Positions 1 to 13,170 of a DNA stretch of 64,000 nt are shown here, one piece after another. Location: contig NW_024104423.1 of the NCBI RefSeq assembly GCF_003945595.2, positions 682,001 to 746,000 of the forward strand. Direction: 5' to 3'. A program made the position numbers and the translations under genes. The notes under the pieces were generated by a model. That model made no database searches and was not told where the DNA came from. It was given only the letters and a program-made list of their open reading frames with translations. Positions within the stretch are counted from its first letter, which is position 1; each line of letters opens with the position of its first letter. Source of the stretch: Pipra filicauda (taxonomy: Eukaryota; Chordata; Aves; Passeriformes; Pipridae).

Positions 1-949
1 GCAAAGCCTAGCCATGATGATCCCAACAGATAGTGACATCTGAAGTGTGCATGGTTCTATACACAAACAGACCTCTAATGTGCCTCTTTGCTGTCCGTGG
101 TATGTAAACCATATGTTTGCAGCTCCTCTCCCAGGAGGGGTTAGTAGATTCCCAAATATCCTACCTTTCCTAGTCCCACTCATGACGCCAAGTAAAATAT
201 CAATATCCCATTCATTCACTACTGCCAAACTTGTCTTCTTTGTCTCCTGCTGAATGATGTCTTATCTCATTTCATTTGCAACTTTCCAATATGCTGATCT
301 TGCCTAGGCAGATAGAGAAGGCTGCAGATATTTAATTTGAAAAAGCTGCTGTCATAACAAAATTATTCTTTTTACAAGTTTTAGCTGAAAAAAAAAAGAT
401 CAAACTCAAGATCACCCCGCTTCTTGCATAACTGGGCTTCTGGAACTGAATTTCATCCATTCAATTAAATCCATTTTGAAATGTAAAAATAATATTTACT
501 GTAAAAGAGTTGAATGCTTTCCTTGTTTATCTTGTTTTAGCATTTCTTAGTCTTTGGGATAAGAATAATGAGATTCCTCTGAATTAAAAATGCAAATTTG
601 CCTGCCCCAGAAAGATGAAAACTGTATCTGAGGTTGCTGTATTAGGGGGATATTGATAGTTTTTGGTGATCTGGACAGCTCAGGAAACACTTATCATCCA
701 AGGATATTTACACCATACTGCCTAGGATGAAATACTCTAGTGAACACTACATTTCAGCATTCATGCATTAACCTTCATTCCAGTGCTCCCACGTACCACC
801 CCACTGTGCTGTGGACTAAAGACATTTTCACAGCTTGTCACATTGCCATCACACCACTGACTTACTTGACACTATAAAAGATGCTAATGGCTATGTCTAG
901 GGATTGATGTTTTCACCCCTTAATTATCAAAAGACTTGTTAAGTTTGTC
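1..949. other. Unique AT-rich non-coding sequence
   Basis: No recognisable gene or repeat. The only open frame of note (47-253, 68 codons) has no domain, signal sequence or start context that would separate it from chance. Regulatory function cannot be judged from one sequence. Confidence 0.6.
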
Positions 950-1650
950 TGTCAGCTCTGTGGAAAGTTGGGGGAGGTAAAATGCTTCTCTCTTGGTCAT
1001 GGGTTGGCAGCAACAATTACAGCGTTCAGATTGCAGACCTGCATGCCTGTCTGAGAGACACTGCAGCAGGTCCTGCTCAGCTAAAATGTCTTCACCCCCA
1101 CCTTCCTTTGCACTTCTCGACCCATATGCAGCCCCAGACGCGATCAGCCTTGCACTGAGCTGAGAACCACTGTAAAGTAAGATACTCAGACATCCCTAGA
1201 AATGCCAAGGCAGTGGAAAGAATTAAAAAATTTTATTTAGAAGGACAGAACACAAGAAACTTACAAACTGCCTAACAGTGAGGTTTACACACTGGGTCTC
1301 AGGGAGAAAAAGGCAAATTCCCGTCCTCTTAGGGCCTCTTTACCCTCTCTCTTTCTCCCCCGCCTTCCCAAGGCCTCTGCACATGTATGTTAGGATTATC
1401 TCTCTCCAGTGTAGGAGAGAGGGAGACTGAGAACTTCTCTTGCTACGCGGGGCAGGGAGAAAGCACTGAAACTCCCTTGGAGAAAGAGTTACCTTTTAGG
1501 CAGAAAGCCTTCCTAAGTGAAAACTGTCTCCTCGTAACAAAATCTTCTGGGCAAAAAGGGTATTCTGTCCTCACAACCACAACTCTCAAGGCCTCATGTC
1601 CTCACTCCTTTGATTTCTAATGCAGGGGCCACAGTGACCATTAAAAGTAA
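950..1650. other. GC-richer patch, origin unknown
   Basis: This stretch is visibly richer in G+C and keeps several CpGs (for example near 1138, 1322, 1363, 1447) compared with its AT-rich flanks. It holds an A/T-rich stretch at 1227-1240 followed by pyrimidine-rich blocks at 1340-1375. One open frame (1387-1620, 77 codons) has no recognisable domain. It could be an old LTR or other insertion in either orientation, or simply a local compositional fluctuation. I see no terminal repeats or target duplication that would decide. Confidence 0.3.
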
Positions 1651-4600
1651 GCAGCTGGATTTGCCTCTGATGCAACTAGGAAGTCTAACCTGTTGAAGGA
1701 TCTCTTCTTTTTTAAGGACAAAATCTACCAGGAGGAAGGTGTTCAGAAAGAAGATTTTCTTGCACAAACAAGGCTACTTCAGCTGAAGCTGGTTGCTCAG
1801 TGACTCCTGGAGGCAGTGGGAAGGGCTAACCAAATTATATGCCTGACTGCTGAAAGGGGAAGGGGAAGGCTTCCTTCTCACAATCCCAGACAGAAAAGCT
1901 GCAGCAATTTAAAATTAACATGACAGTCTTCTGAGGCAGGGAAATATGTAACTTACATATTTCTGAATATAATTTATTTAGTAAATGATACCTTTACTAG
2001 TGAAAGGACTACAATTAAGTATTTTCCATTTTTAAGGGATTTTTTTTTAATGTTAAGAATGGGGCAAGAAAATAATTTCTATAATTAAACTGCTAAGTTG
2101 CCATGGTAGTTGGAAAAAAACCCAGATTCTCTCCCACCAGCTCTGTGAGCTGTCAGTACACAAGGCAGAGCAGGCATGCGGTGTGCTGTAAGGAACAGAG
2201 CATGCCATCAGCTCAGGCACCCTTACAGAGAAGACAGGATCAAACACAAGGCAGGTGCAAACCAAACGTTCTGCATTTGTAAGTCTTACAAGAACATAGG
2301 TCCCTTCAGAAACCATGGGACATTATTATTTCTAAGGACAAACACTCCCAGCAGTTTCTGCCTCCTGTTACATACATTTAGAAAAATGTGCCCCATTATG
2401 TGGCACAGGAGAGGATTGTGCACCCCTTTTAGAGATGGGAATAAGATTGGTTTTAATCCATCTTTCTGCAGGCTGAATTCTGGTTGGGGTCAGTCCCCAA
2501 ACCTTAAACGGTCTTTATTCTCTTTTGAGCATATATACCTGATCTTCAGCACCCCTAGGCTGTCCCACACTGCATAGTCCCCTAATGATGCACTTATCTA
2601 ACAGCAGATCTCTTCCTTTTCACTCAAATACTGCCCCAGACATTCCCAACACGAGATCTCACAAAGAAATCTACAGAGGACAACACCGTGGCTGTCCTTC
2701 CCTACCAGAGCAAGAAGCTCCAACACCAATTCACTAATCAGTCAATCAGTTCTGGACAGGAATTCAACACTGATTTTGGATTTTAATAAAAACATCTTGC
2801 ATAACAAACATTTTTCAAGGCATATGAGAATGTCCACATTAGTGAAAAAAACTTTCTTAAAATCTGAAACATTACTTAGAAGTAAAAGAATATTTAAATG
2901 GCATTTCATATATTAACAAAGTGTGAGTTTCAATTTTATATTAATGAAATACTATCAAACGTAATCTAAACAATTTAATGGTTGACTGGGTCAATTAGCA
3001 TTTTTCAAAAATGGTAATTAGTATTTTTTTTAACCTCAAGGTCACAGTTCAGAGCCAAGATCTTAATAATTAAAGCAATGACAGTAATTAAGAGGACAAA
3101 TATAACATTTTCATCTGAAGATCCTAATGCTTTACTTCAGCATGTGTTTCCTCAAAACAGCTACAAGTTAAATGACAATTTTTAAGGCTTGTGTTACAAA
3201 GAAGTAGGCTGAGACATTGACAGAAAGCAACATTTTCCTCAATCATCATAGTAGAATGCAGAAAAAAGATTTTGCACACAGGCTGGTAAACTGTCTTGAC
3301 AACTTTGCAAGGCTGATAAAAATATATGTCCCTTTTTAACCTTCTCCAAAATGGAAGTATCGCTGTTGAGCTTGTCACAAACAGTGCCATATAAATACCT
3401 AAAAGTTCTTTCAGTGAAGCTAGTAAGGGCCAAAATACTCAGAATCGCTAACACCACTGAACATTTCCTTTATTTAATTAAAAATTTCTTTTACTAGAAA
3501 TTAATGTATTAAGTACAAAGCAGTTCATATGGTACTCAAAAATATAAAACAATTTTTCATACAAAAGTAATTGATTTAGTGTTCCTAAAACCATTAATAT
3601 TAATTAGAATACACATCTCCTACATTGGGTGTATTGACATTTACAGTTTAGGGCAGTTTAAGTCCCAAGAGCTTAATCTACAAATATCAGAAAGAATATC
3701 TTTCTCAAATGGTTTATCATCTTTTCACTCATTTACTACTATCTGTACTACTTAAGCACAAGTAAGAGCACTTGAAATCACAGCTAAGATCATGAACCTC
3801 AGATCCCAAGGTCTTTCCACAGAAACTTTCCAGGTATCTAATCAAGACAGTTGAATAGTAGGAACAAGAAAATATTAGGACCTTTCAGGGAATTGGAGCA
3901 AACCCATCAACATATGAGAAGAAATTTGCTGGTAGTTAAGCAGAAAGCCTGCAGTGAAAATTCAGTTTGGTGCCTCACCAGCCCTCCAAGTGGTACAGTA
4001 AGAGGCAGGATTCAAGTACCTAAACATAGGCAGCTTGTGCCAGTCTGGATACTCTAATCATTGGCAATATCTGAGACATTTTTGTGGGGCTGGCAGGTAC
4101 AAACTGGGAGCAAGACCTCAGCTGTGCCATTTTGGAGCAACAGCTTCAAGCCAGGCAGGATCTTACGGCATCTAAAATGGTAACAGATTCTCAGTTCTCT
4201 AAACCTAAGTCCAACCTCTGATTTATGCTTGACAGAAAACAGACTCCAGTATTTTAAACAGGAAAATTTAAGTAATCTGTATGTTTTGGTTTTGTCTGAT
4301 TTTGAGCTCTACTTGCAAAAAGTGGTGGAAAACTGGTATGCTGCCAAAATCAGGGCAGCATTAGAAAATTCTCCTTTCAAACACAAATCTGTAAACATAA
4401 AGCAGCGTTAATGATTCAGTTTCAAATTTCCTGATTTTCTTCTACAGACTGGTGATCTTCTTGACTCCTTATTATTCTACAAAAAAATATAATTAATAAA
4501 GTAAAATCTGGAAAATTAATACAAAAAATCAAACTCCTTATAATTATATACTTTCACAGCAAAGATGGCACACTGTCCCACACATTAAGTTTTTTTCAGG

Positions 4601-6355
4601 TTTACCTCTTTTCTGTGAAACCAGTGAAAAAAAGCAAGCATGAAAGGAAAAACATCCAGTAAATTAAACATAAACTGACAATATCCCTAGGTACTGACTA
4701 CTTCTGCATATGCACCTCTTCTAAATTCCCTTAAACATATTGTACTCTATACCACACGGGATACATAATTCTTACACTGATTTTCACTCCTTGTTCAGTA
4801 GTTTTCAGGGCATCTAGAAAAGTTTTATTTCTGCTATGAAGTCTAGGAGGCTCCTTTATTCTCTGATCAAAAGGAATCTACATAAACAACTTACAACAGT
4901 AAAAAAAATATTGTTGGTTAAAATCATAGGACTAGAAAGAACAAAATTCCATCTTGTAGTTACAAAACATTGAAAAGTGCAGCCAATGCAATTCTGTGTG
5001 TATATACGTGCACAGAAATATATCTGTCCCTGTCACTTTCAGCACTTTGGATAAGACAAAATATTTGCAATGGGGCTCAAATCCAAATCTATCCATTTGA
5101 CACTGCAAGATATTTGGAGTGGAAATCAAAGACTGCACTGCTTTAGAATGCAGAGGTTCCCTGTGATATGTCAAGCACATGGGCTCTTCTCTGGCAAACA
5201 ACCTTCAATCATCCTTCTGCTGTCAGGTGTGCTCAGGGGGAAAGAAGGGTTGTTTATCTTCATGTCTTTATATATTTTCTACAGCCTATTCACATTAAGT
5301 GCAAGAAAGCATCTCGGAAAACATGCTACTGACGTAATTCTGTGCTGTGTCTGAATAATATTAAACAAAATTTATCCATCCTTTGAAGTGCAACCTTTTT
5401 ATTCTCTGTTCTAGATAGTAAAATAAGTAAAAATTGAGGCTTTCATGTTAGCTGTCCCATCCTTATCTCCCTTTTCTCCAGCAAACACAATGAAAGCTGG
5501 ACTAGCAAGTGGACAGTAATGTATCATAGCAAACCATGCATCTGTTGGAAAATTTGGTGGCACAATAGAGAGAAATTAGAACTTCACACAACTGTTTATA
5601 TAAGAAGTTTTACCTACATCTGCATTTTAATTTTTCCTCAAGACAATGAGCCAAATTCTGCAGCTGTTTATACTCAGTCTATGGCAACCCAGAACAGAGT
5701 CCTGCTTCTCAATGCAGTTAATTGTTTGACACCAGATGTCCATGCCTGAACACCGGAAGCATATTCACTTTTCTCCAATTTTTTTAAGCCCTTAACTGTA
5801 TTGACGTAAGTATGTTGCCATGTCATAATTGAACACAGTGAAGCATTCCTCACAAAGATGTTGAATATGCCTGGTTAATATCTCTGTAATGCAGTACAAA
5901 ACAGATCTGTAACAGCCTAACACAGATTAACACTAATGACTCATTTTTTATTAATATATGTATTAAAAAAAAGTACCTAAACACCTGCTGGCTTCCAGAC
6001 TGAGCTATTTTTGTCAGATGTTTTAAAAGAAACTGTCAAAGTACTTTCAAACAGAAAGATCAAAGTTCCTATGAGGAATTCAAAGGCATTGACTCTCCAT
6101 ATTCAATTTTCTGTTGCACAGGGAGCCAAATAATAATGCCTGTACCACAGAGTTGATCATATCACAGGAGTAGCATGAGGGTGCTGTGGCTCAGATGATG
6201 TGTGCTCTTCCCATCCATACTTAGCAAAAAAAGGTGAGAGCCTGGTATGAGGCAGTGGCCGAGAATAGGCAAGGCAGGGACATACTGTACAACAGCAGCT
6301 CCTTTTTGGTTGCAGCACAGCTACATGCTGTCAAGTCAGGCAGCTTCAGGGGACA
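1651..6355. other. Unique AT-rich non-coding sequence
   Basis: Continuous AT-rich sequence without a recognisable repeat family. Open frames such as 2176-2577 (133 codons) and 5070-5354 (94 codons) have low-complexity or random-looking composition and no domain. The part at about 2880-3080 is rich in ATTA/TAAT homeodomain-type sites and could be a conserved non-coding element, but that needs cross-species alignment. Confidence 0.55.
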
Positions 6356-6740
6356 GAGTCATAAAATAATCTAGGCTGGCAGGGACCTCTGAAAGTCATC
6401 TGGTTCAACCCTTTGGTCAAAGCAAGGGCAGCTTCAAAGTTAAAGCTAACTTCAAAGTAAGATCAGGTTGCTCCAGGCCATGTCCAGTCAAGATCTGAGT
6501 ATCTCCAAGGATGGAGATGCCACAACCTTTCTCTCTGGAGATCTGCTCCAGTGCTTAATCACCACCCTACCCTACCCTGTAAATTATTTTCCCTAATATT
6601 AAAATGGAATTTCCTTGTCAACTGGTAAAGTTGAAGATAACAGTATATTCACACTCCTTTCTGAGCAGTATTGAGCAAACCCAACTCCCCACGTTGCAAA
6701 CCCTAATCATCTTGATGACCCTATTCACTGTATGGTGCCA
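6356..6740 (-). mobile_element. CR1 LINE 3' fragment, minus strand
   Basis: Read on the plus strand it starts with a decayed form of the reverse-complemented CR1 tail (AGTCATAAAATAATC), followed by the usual GGCAGGGACCTCTG block. It continues through GGATGGAGATGCCACAACC and CTGCTCCAGTGCTTAATCACC, which are hallmarks of the 3' part of avian CR1 reverse transcriptase and UTR read in antisense. After 6600 the match weakens, but a block near 6700-6725 (CCCTAATCATCTTGATGACC) still follows CR1 order, so the element probably extends to about 6740 with an internal deletion. CR1 is a non-LTR retrotransposon that inserts as 5'-truncated copies without clear target duplications, as seen here. It is dead sequence. 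The 3' terminus is well placed and the inner boundary is approximate. Confidence 0.8.
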
Positions 6741-7152
6741 ATTTCACTCCTCTCTTGTTTTGCAGCTTCCTATCTGCAGTGGTGAAGGGTCCTTGTGAAA
6801 GGAGAAGAATTATTTTGTAAAAGGCAATGGCCTGAGGGTATTTGAGTTTTACCTTCACTGTGTTTTTCTTGTGTGAATATGGAAAAGTCATCTCCTTGGG
6901 TTTGACTCTAGAAGGGACTGCTGACCTCTATGACTTGAATTAAAACTACCTATTTTTAGGTATCTAATATGCAAAAATAATGCTTGTTTATAACGATTAC
7001 ATGAGAACAGAGTGTAGTTAGGCCTTTGAAATATCCAATTCAGTTAATTGCTGAAGGTAATCTGAAAGATGGATTAGGGTCTAATTTAATACAAAAAGGG
7101 GATGGTAAAAGGTTGAGTTAAATCTGCCTAACTGTGGTGTAACAAATGCCTG
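6741..7152. other. Unique sequence between CR1 and CpG-rich insert
   Basis: AT-rich, no gene or repeat recognised. A T-run (7187-7194) lies just inside the possible left end of the next feature. Confidence 0.5.
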
Positions 7153-7835
7153 TGTTGACAACAGCATCAACTTTGAACTTGATCCCTTTTTTTTGATGTG
7201 CTTTTTTAAAAGGAGAGAATGTCCAAGGCAGAGTTATTAAAGTGTAAGTCAGACTGATGCCTTAAGATTCTTTTAGTTTTTTGGTTTTTCTAATTTTTAT
7301 AAGCTTTATAAGTAGTTATATAAGTAGAAGTAAATTTTTAGAAGCAGCAGCCCTTATTCCTTTACCCTTTAGCAGAGTAGTTTACACATTCTTCAACCCC
7401 TACATACCCCGTTCCATGCTCCCATATCGACATCCCCTGAATTCCAGCAGAAAATGTTTAGTCTCTCTTTAAGAGTAGGCCCTTTTGTTTAAGGACATTT
7501 GTGCCGTGGCCTGAACCGCAAAAGTACAGTCGAGAACTGGGTGACCGTGTACCCTTCGTGCTCTGAAGAAGATGAAGATGATGAAGAAAAGCCCCCAGCC
7601 CCAATTCCAAGAGGGTGGGACGGGGGTGGACCAAGGCAAAAGCTACGGGGTGGAAACACTTGGGATTGGACAGACACTATTATAAATTGTAACACCTGTA
7701 CACGGCCGGGGCGCGCATCTGGTTATTTCATTAAATCCTTTTCTTATCTCATCTCCAATTAAATTGCTTTGGGTTTTTTTTCCTCAGCTCCTGCAGGCAA
7801 CAGACCCAAAAAATAAGAGTTGGGGCAAAAAAAAT
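7153..7835 (+). other. CpG-rich insert, possibly an LTR or decayed retro-sequence
   Basis: The segment around 7500-7715 stands out sharply: it carries a dense series of CpGs (GGCCGGGGCGCGC at 7704-7716) in a CpG-poor region, which suggests a recent insertion. An open frame at 7499-7762 runs 87 codons and encodes an acidic run (EEDEDDEEK) followed by a Pro/Gly-rich part, but it starts at TTG right after an in-frame TAA, and I recognise no family. LTR-like geometry is present: a TATAAA-type box at about 7681, an ATTAAA polyadenylation-type signal at 7729, and TGTTG at 7153 mirrored by CAACA at 7798-7802. No target-site duplication is seen at those ends, so the borders are guesses. Alternatives are a processed transcript ending in the A8 run at 7827-7834, or a fragment of an endogenous retrovirus. 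Confidence 0.35.
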
Positions 7836-10800
7836 TATGAAGGCCCTAAAGAAGGTCAAGCCAGAATTCTTTTATCTACTTTCTAATTCTCCACCTCATT
7901 TCATGTATAAGTATACTAATAATCACTTTACTAATCCTTGAAAATGGGCAGTCAGTTTAATATTCCTCCAGAGGTATGAGCTCTTAGTAGGGAATCGGGG
8001 TTCCATTGGGCTGGGCCATGACCCAGCAAATACTAAGGAATGCTGCTGCACTGAAGAACTAACAAAGCCCCTTGGACAGTGAAGTGGAAATTCACAAATT
8101 CACCAAAACTTCATCTTACAGATTTGCCAAATGTCTCCTAGATGGTAATGGCACTTAAAACCCTCTGAGCTGTGCAGGATTCAAACTGGACCTGCAAGGG
8201 AATAGTTTTATGCATGACTAGAAATAGCTTGAGACATCTCATGTCCTTAAAGAACTTTAGCTACATCTTTTAGAATGAGATGAAAGACAAGCTTATTAAC
8301 TCAAACTTTAACATTTTTTGTAGCTTTCATCAGCAGATGTCGTGCTTATAAGAAATGGGCAGAAGATCCCACTACCCTCTCTGAATATACACATTCAGAT
8401 GAATGCAAAACCATTTTCAGAGAAATAGCTTTTCTTAGCTGAAAACATAAAAATTAACATTATAATATCAACCAAATTCACTTCTTAGTGCAAATGTTTT
8501 TCAGTATAAAAAAATATTTTCCATAATCCTGTTGAAAGACTGGTAAATCAAATGAGTTAATTCCAATGCAATAGAAATCTGAAGTCTGTTCCAAGCTCTG
8601 CTTAAAGTGACCTTGAAGAAGCTGTGCAATATTTTGTGAAAATGAACGACTGAAAGATACTGTCAAAGTTAGAAATATGAACCATGTGTAATGTGAAGGA
8701 AATAGAAATATTAACAGCAATTAGGAGGAGAGCTGGAACTGAAATTTATGATTTCTGGGCTTCCTATCAAATGTATCTTTGCACATAATAACAGGGATAA
8801 TAACAAGGACTGTCTGTGTCTCTTCCGCAGTTCTGGTTCAGATAAAATCACATGCTCTGGCTGTGGTGTTTATCTTAATGCTGTATATGAAATAAATGCA
8901 CTGAAAATATTAAATGATGGAAATCTGAAGGTCTAAACCAGAATCAGTGACACATAGATTACTTCTTCTCCCCAAAAGCAAAACCCCCTGGTTTTTCCCT
9001 TTTGTAACTATGAAATAATTCGAAGTAGGAAGACTCAAAATACATTTCTTCAATTTTAAAGCACATCAGATTATAATTTCACTGAAGACACTTTTCTAAT
9101 CTTCTTAAATAATCAAAAACATTTAAAGAAATATATATCATCATTCCCATTGCAATACAAGCTTTTCCCTTCTCCTAGAAGGAATCTCACCAGAAAAAGG
9201 ACAAATATCAGGATTGCATTGCTTAAATGAGCCAATATTTGTGTTGCAAATCACGACGATTAATGACAATAACTGCAAATAAAATAAATCCCACTTGACT
9301 CTCAGGAAATGTTCAACATTTACAACACCGATTTTTTTTTTTACTTGCAAAATGAATACTTGAGATAATGTGACATGAGCCACCACGAAGCTACTTTTAT
9401 TGCAATTTTGAAGGTAAAGCTGGACCTGAAAATACTGGTGTAGACTTTTTATAGTATTGGAATAATAAAAAATAAAATTTGTTTAGACTGTGTTTCCACT
9501 AGAATACAGAAACAGGACAACTGTCATCTCGTCTGCAGTTTCTTCAGACGTCAAAACTACATACTTTATAACAGCATAATATTTCTTTACAGGGTGTGAC
9601 TTTAAATCTTAGGACACCCAAATGGTTTAAAATTTTTATATGGAACTAAATTTATTAATAGCAAATTCTATGTCAGTATCATGCTGACTCTCTAATCAGT
9701 AATAAATGTGTTTAAGAGCATGTCCTACGAGATTTAACAGGGACATTTAGTTAAAAAAACATGAGCATTGAGAGTATTATATCGGACTTCAAGTTGCCAT
9801 TTTCTAAGGGTAGTCTAAAGAAAGCTAATACACATCAAAGTCATCAATCATGTCAGTTCTTGACTAGAATTCTCCGTGTCTCCTTTTTCCGTCAGCTTTG
9901 GGTGTATTAGGACTATCATCAGACATGATGGCCTATTCTGCACTTGCAGGCAGTTAAGCCAGAAGCAGCTTGCAGGATTGACAGGAGCAACTTTGATATA
10001 AAGTAAAAAGATGAAAACTGGAACCGAGGTTTGTAAAATCCCCCAACAGCGTAATTATTTGTTTGTTTATCTTGACAGAGAAGTAGAGAGATCAGAACAC
10101 TGGTCAAAGGTCTTCAAAGAGACTGGAGAAATTGCAAAAAATGAACGACTCTTTGTAATTATAAGAGACAGCAGCTCTGTTAGCTCTGTTTCTCAGACCC
10201 TTCTCCTGCTTTTAAGTGAGGAGTCTAATTTTTTCAATTTTCCTTTTCATCAATAACTATTTTTGTCCTGTAATATGAAAGGTTCATGTTGTTTTTTGAT
10301 GACATATCAAGTCTTCCATTTCAGCCTGCAGAAATGTACTATATATGCACCTCTCTATCTATAAAAACATTGTATCTGCTGTCTAAATAAATGTGGCCTG
10401 CAGTGAAGAAAGTTCTCCCTTAGCAATATCTAAACTTTAAGCTTTTTTCTTCCTTTTCAATAGTGAATTACTCCCCTGCATTTCAATGTTTTCTGCTGAA
10501 CAAGTGGGGGATATATCGGTTTGGCTGGATTTCTACTATGATCTGTTTTTTTAATTAGAGAAGGTTGACTTGTAAAAATTCTTAAAGTGAATTTATTAAG
10601 AATTTTATTTTAGTTTAGAAGTAAAATATATGTAGTCTGTCAATTTTATGAAGGACTTTTTTGCTGAAGAGCTTTAAAAAATCTCTATAAAAGGGAAGTA
10701 ATTAATTTACCTTTTTAAGAGAAACAACATCCTACATTTAATGCTGTTGAATTTGTGCATCCCCTTCCATGAATCAAGCCATTAGCTCCAAGACATCTTT

Positions 10801-11446
10801 GGATGAACTATAAATTAACTGTACTACAGGATCACGTTTCATTGACTAGACATATAGAGCTTCTTCAAGCAGTGCCACCTCAGCACAACCATAAAAAACC
10901 TCCAGTTTCCATTAGCAGCACAGTTATATTTTATGGTATGTGACAAAGAATGTGCACTAAAAATAAAATAAGCTTCCAATTGTCAGCCGCGTGAAAAGAA
11001 GATCCAAGGGAGTCCCAAAAACTGAGGTACTAGCAGCTGAATAAAAAGAAACATAAGTCAAGGCTTTCTGGAGCTTGATGGATGTTTTTGAACATCTGGA
11101 GTTGATGTTGCTCACTTTATTCTGCATTTAAATTATGATGGGTCCACTGTGACTATCATGTGTTGTATCTAAAGCTTACTTAGCCACCTAGAAAAATCTT
11201 CTGTTATGGTTAGGAGTTATCAGTTATAACATATATTTCTACTTCGAGTGGGCAAAATTAATTTGGAAGATGTAATTTACTTCCTGAATTTTTTTGTTAG
11301 TAAAAGAATTGATGCTTTTCTCACTAAAGTACATGTAAAGACCTCTACCTTTACTATTTTTCTGGTATTTTAAACAGTCTACATATTCAGAACGTCGAAC
11401 AGTACAATTATTGCAAATAGCCACTAAGCAGCTGTGATAGGACTCA
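7836..11446. other. Unique AT-rich non-coding sequence
   Basis: No gene or known repeat recognised. Open frames at 8478-8720 (minus), 8748-8936, 9141-9386 (minus) and 10011-10256 are 62-81 codons, without domains. Confidence 0.55.
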
Positions 11447-11481
11447 TCTATTTATTTATTTATTTATTTATTTATTTATTA
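11447..11481. repeat. (TATT)n microsatellite
   Basis: About eight to nine uninterrupted TATT units within an AT-rich region. A clean tetranucleotide array of this length is likely to vary in length between individuals. Confidence 0.95.
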
Positions 11482-13132
11482 TCACTACTTAGCTGTATTA
11501 TGCATTCACAATTAACATGGTGCAGCAGAAATTAAGGAGTAAATCTAGCAGCAGAGTTCAGGGGATTGTTGACTTTCTACTAACGCCATTTACTCCTGGA
11601 TGCCCCTCTGTGATTGCTTTCAAGCATCCCGTGGAGATTGAAATGAATCTATAGAGTTCAAAATGGTGGAGGGGAAATTAACTTTGCATTTGTCCTCAGA
11701 TCCTGAGGTCTTCTGAAAGGCTAGAGAATTACGCAAATACTTGTCCTTGCTCTTTTGGTTTTCTTAAGGGAGATCTAGACTGACACCTACCATGAAACAG
11801 TAACTCACCATTCAAATTCACTGGAGGAACCATATGGAGGCTCTTAAGGAGTGCTACTTAATCCCCCAAAAGAATGGCCAAAATGCCACAGTTTTTTGGT
11901 AAAATGAGCACATACTTCCCATCCCCAACCATAGCATCATGGAAACATCTTGATGAGTCAGTGTAGACTGATAAGATTGAAAGTTAACTATTTTGGCAGA
12001 TAGGGGTGACATACCTTTGTATCAATAAAGACTTACTTTTTAATGTTACAAGTTCCAATAAAAGTTTGAATAGAATCATATGAACACTGAAAGCAAATTA
12101 TGCCACATACTACATTTTCTAAAGGGGTGGTGTTCAGAGACGCTTATAACACAGTTATAATGCTCTAAATACATACAGACAATAAAACGGAAATATTTCA
12201 AGTGTGCACAGAAATTTTATTTAAGTTAGAACGTGGTTAGTGTTATTGGAAGAAGTTTCATTGCTGTTAGTGCTCAGTAGGTCTTGTCTCTTTCTCCCTG
12301 GGAAGAAAACCAATGTCTGCAGAATGCCATAACTAGTGTAGTGTCTTTCTACAATTAGTATAGAATTTTCTAATATTAGGTGCATTTATTTCCTAACTTT
12401 GTGGGAAGAAAGTCAACACAGTTTCTTTTTGAAAACCCTGCTGTGCCAGCATTATTTGTGTTCTAATATTTTCTAACAGCCTTTCCCAAGCATAAATAAG
12501 ATGTCAAATCAAAATTAACACTGGAAACATGACCTACCCTGCTCTTTTGCTGCAAACTGACAGCTCCACCGCATATGTCAAATGTGAACCTCCCTCCCAG
12601 CTAACTAGAGGCTCAGGACTGGCATATTGCTGAACTGCAAAACTTAGTAACAAAGCATCACTGTAAAGAACAAGAAATCCCAAACAATTCTATAAACTCT
12701 ATTTTTCACTTCTTAATTAATTTTTAAAAACAATTTCAGAGTATTAATTCTTAAAAAAATAGATTTACCGGACATCGCAAAACCTTCCTGCTTAGCAAAA
12801 ATATGGTTTTTGAATAACCCTCTCCCCCAGAGAACTAACTGCTTTTCCCACTGTGATATCTTTCACTCTGTGATTTGGATTCTGCTTTGCCCCTTCCTTC
12901 CTCACAATCATAGAAAAACCACAAACAACCTGGGATAAACTGCAGATGGTCATTTTATCAACCACCCCACCAAAACTAAATATCTGAAAAGCAATCCCGT
13001 TAGTTTTTGTGGTATCTTTTATGGAACGGAAAAATAAATTCCCTTCCTCTTCGTAGTAGCCTCCTGATTAAGTAAACGTTATAGTATCTCCTTTTCATTT
13101 TCTTTTCTTTACTAAGCAACCATTGTTAATGA
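11482..13132. other. Unique AT-rich non-coding sequence
   Basis: Nothing recognisable; no open frame of interest and no known repeat. Confidence 0.55.
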
Positions 13133-13170
13133 AGCCTTTCCTTTCAATAATCATATTGAAAGGAAAGGCT
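13133..13170. repeat. Perfect 17-bp inverted repeat (hairpin)
   Basis: The arm AGCCTTTCCTTTCAATA (13133-13149) is followed by a 4-nt loop (ATCA) and by its exact reverse complement (13154-13170). There are no mismatches. Immediately downstream the unit CTCATATAGA occurs twice (from 13169 and 13181), so the site also carries a small direct duplication. Confidence 0.95.

Noticed and set aside
2176..2577. 133-codon open frame, plus strand
   Set aside because: No domain, no homology recognised, and an overlapping antisense frame; length is within what 64 kb of six frames yields by chance.
3036..3044. TCAAGGTCA nuclear-receptor-type site (also at 22436-22444)
   Set aside because: A 9-mer is expected about once in both strands of a window this size, so two are not informative.
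3124..3457. Overlapping minus-strand frames 3124-3390 and 3239-3457
   Set aside because: Both are AT-driven, share no domain and lack any supporting context.
8748..8936. Possible exon after a CCGCAG acceptor-like site at 8825-8830
   Set aside because: A polypyrimidine-AG and a 36-codon tail are common by chance; no donor-bounded exon, domain or partner exon was found.
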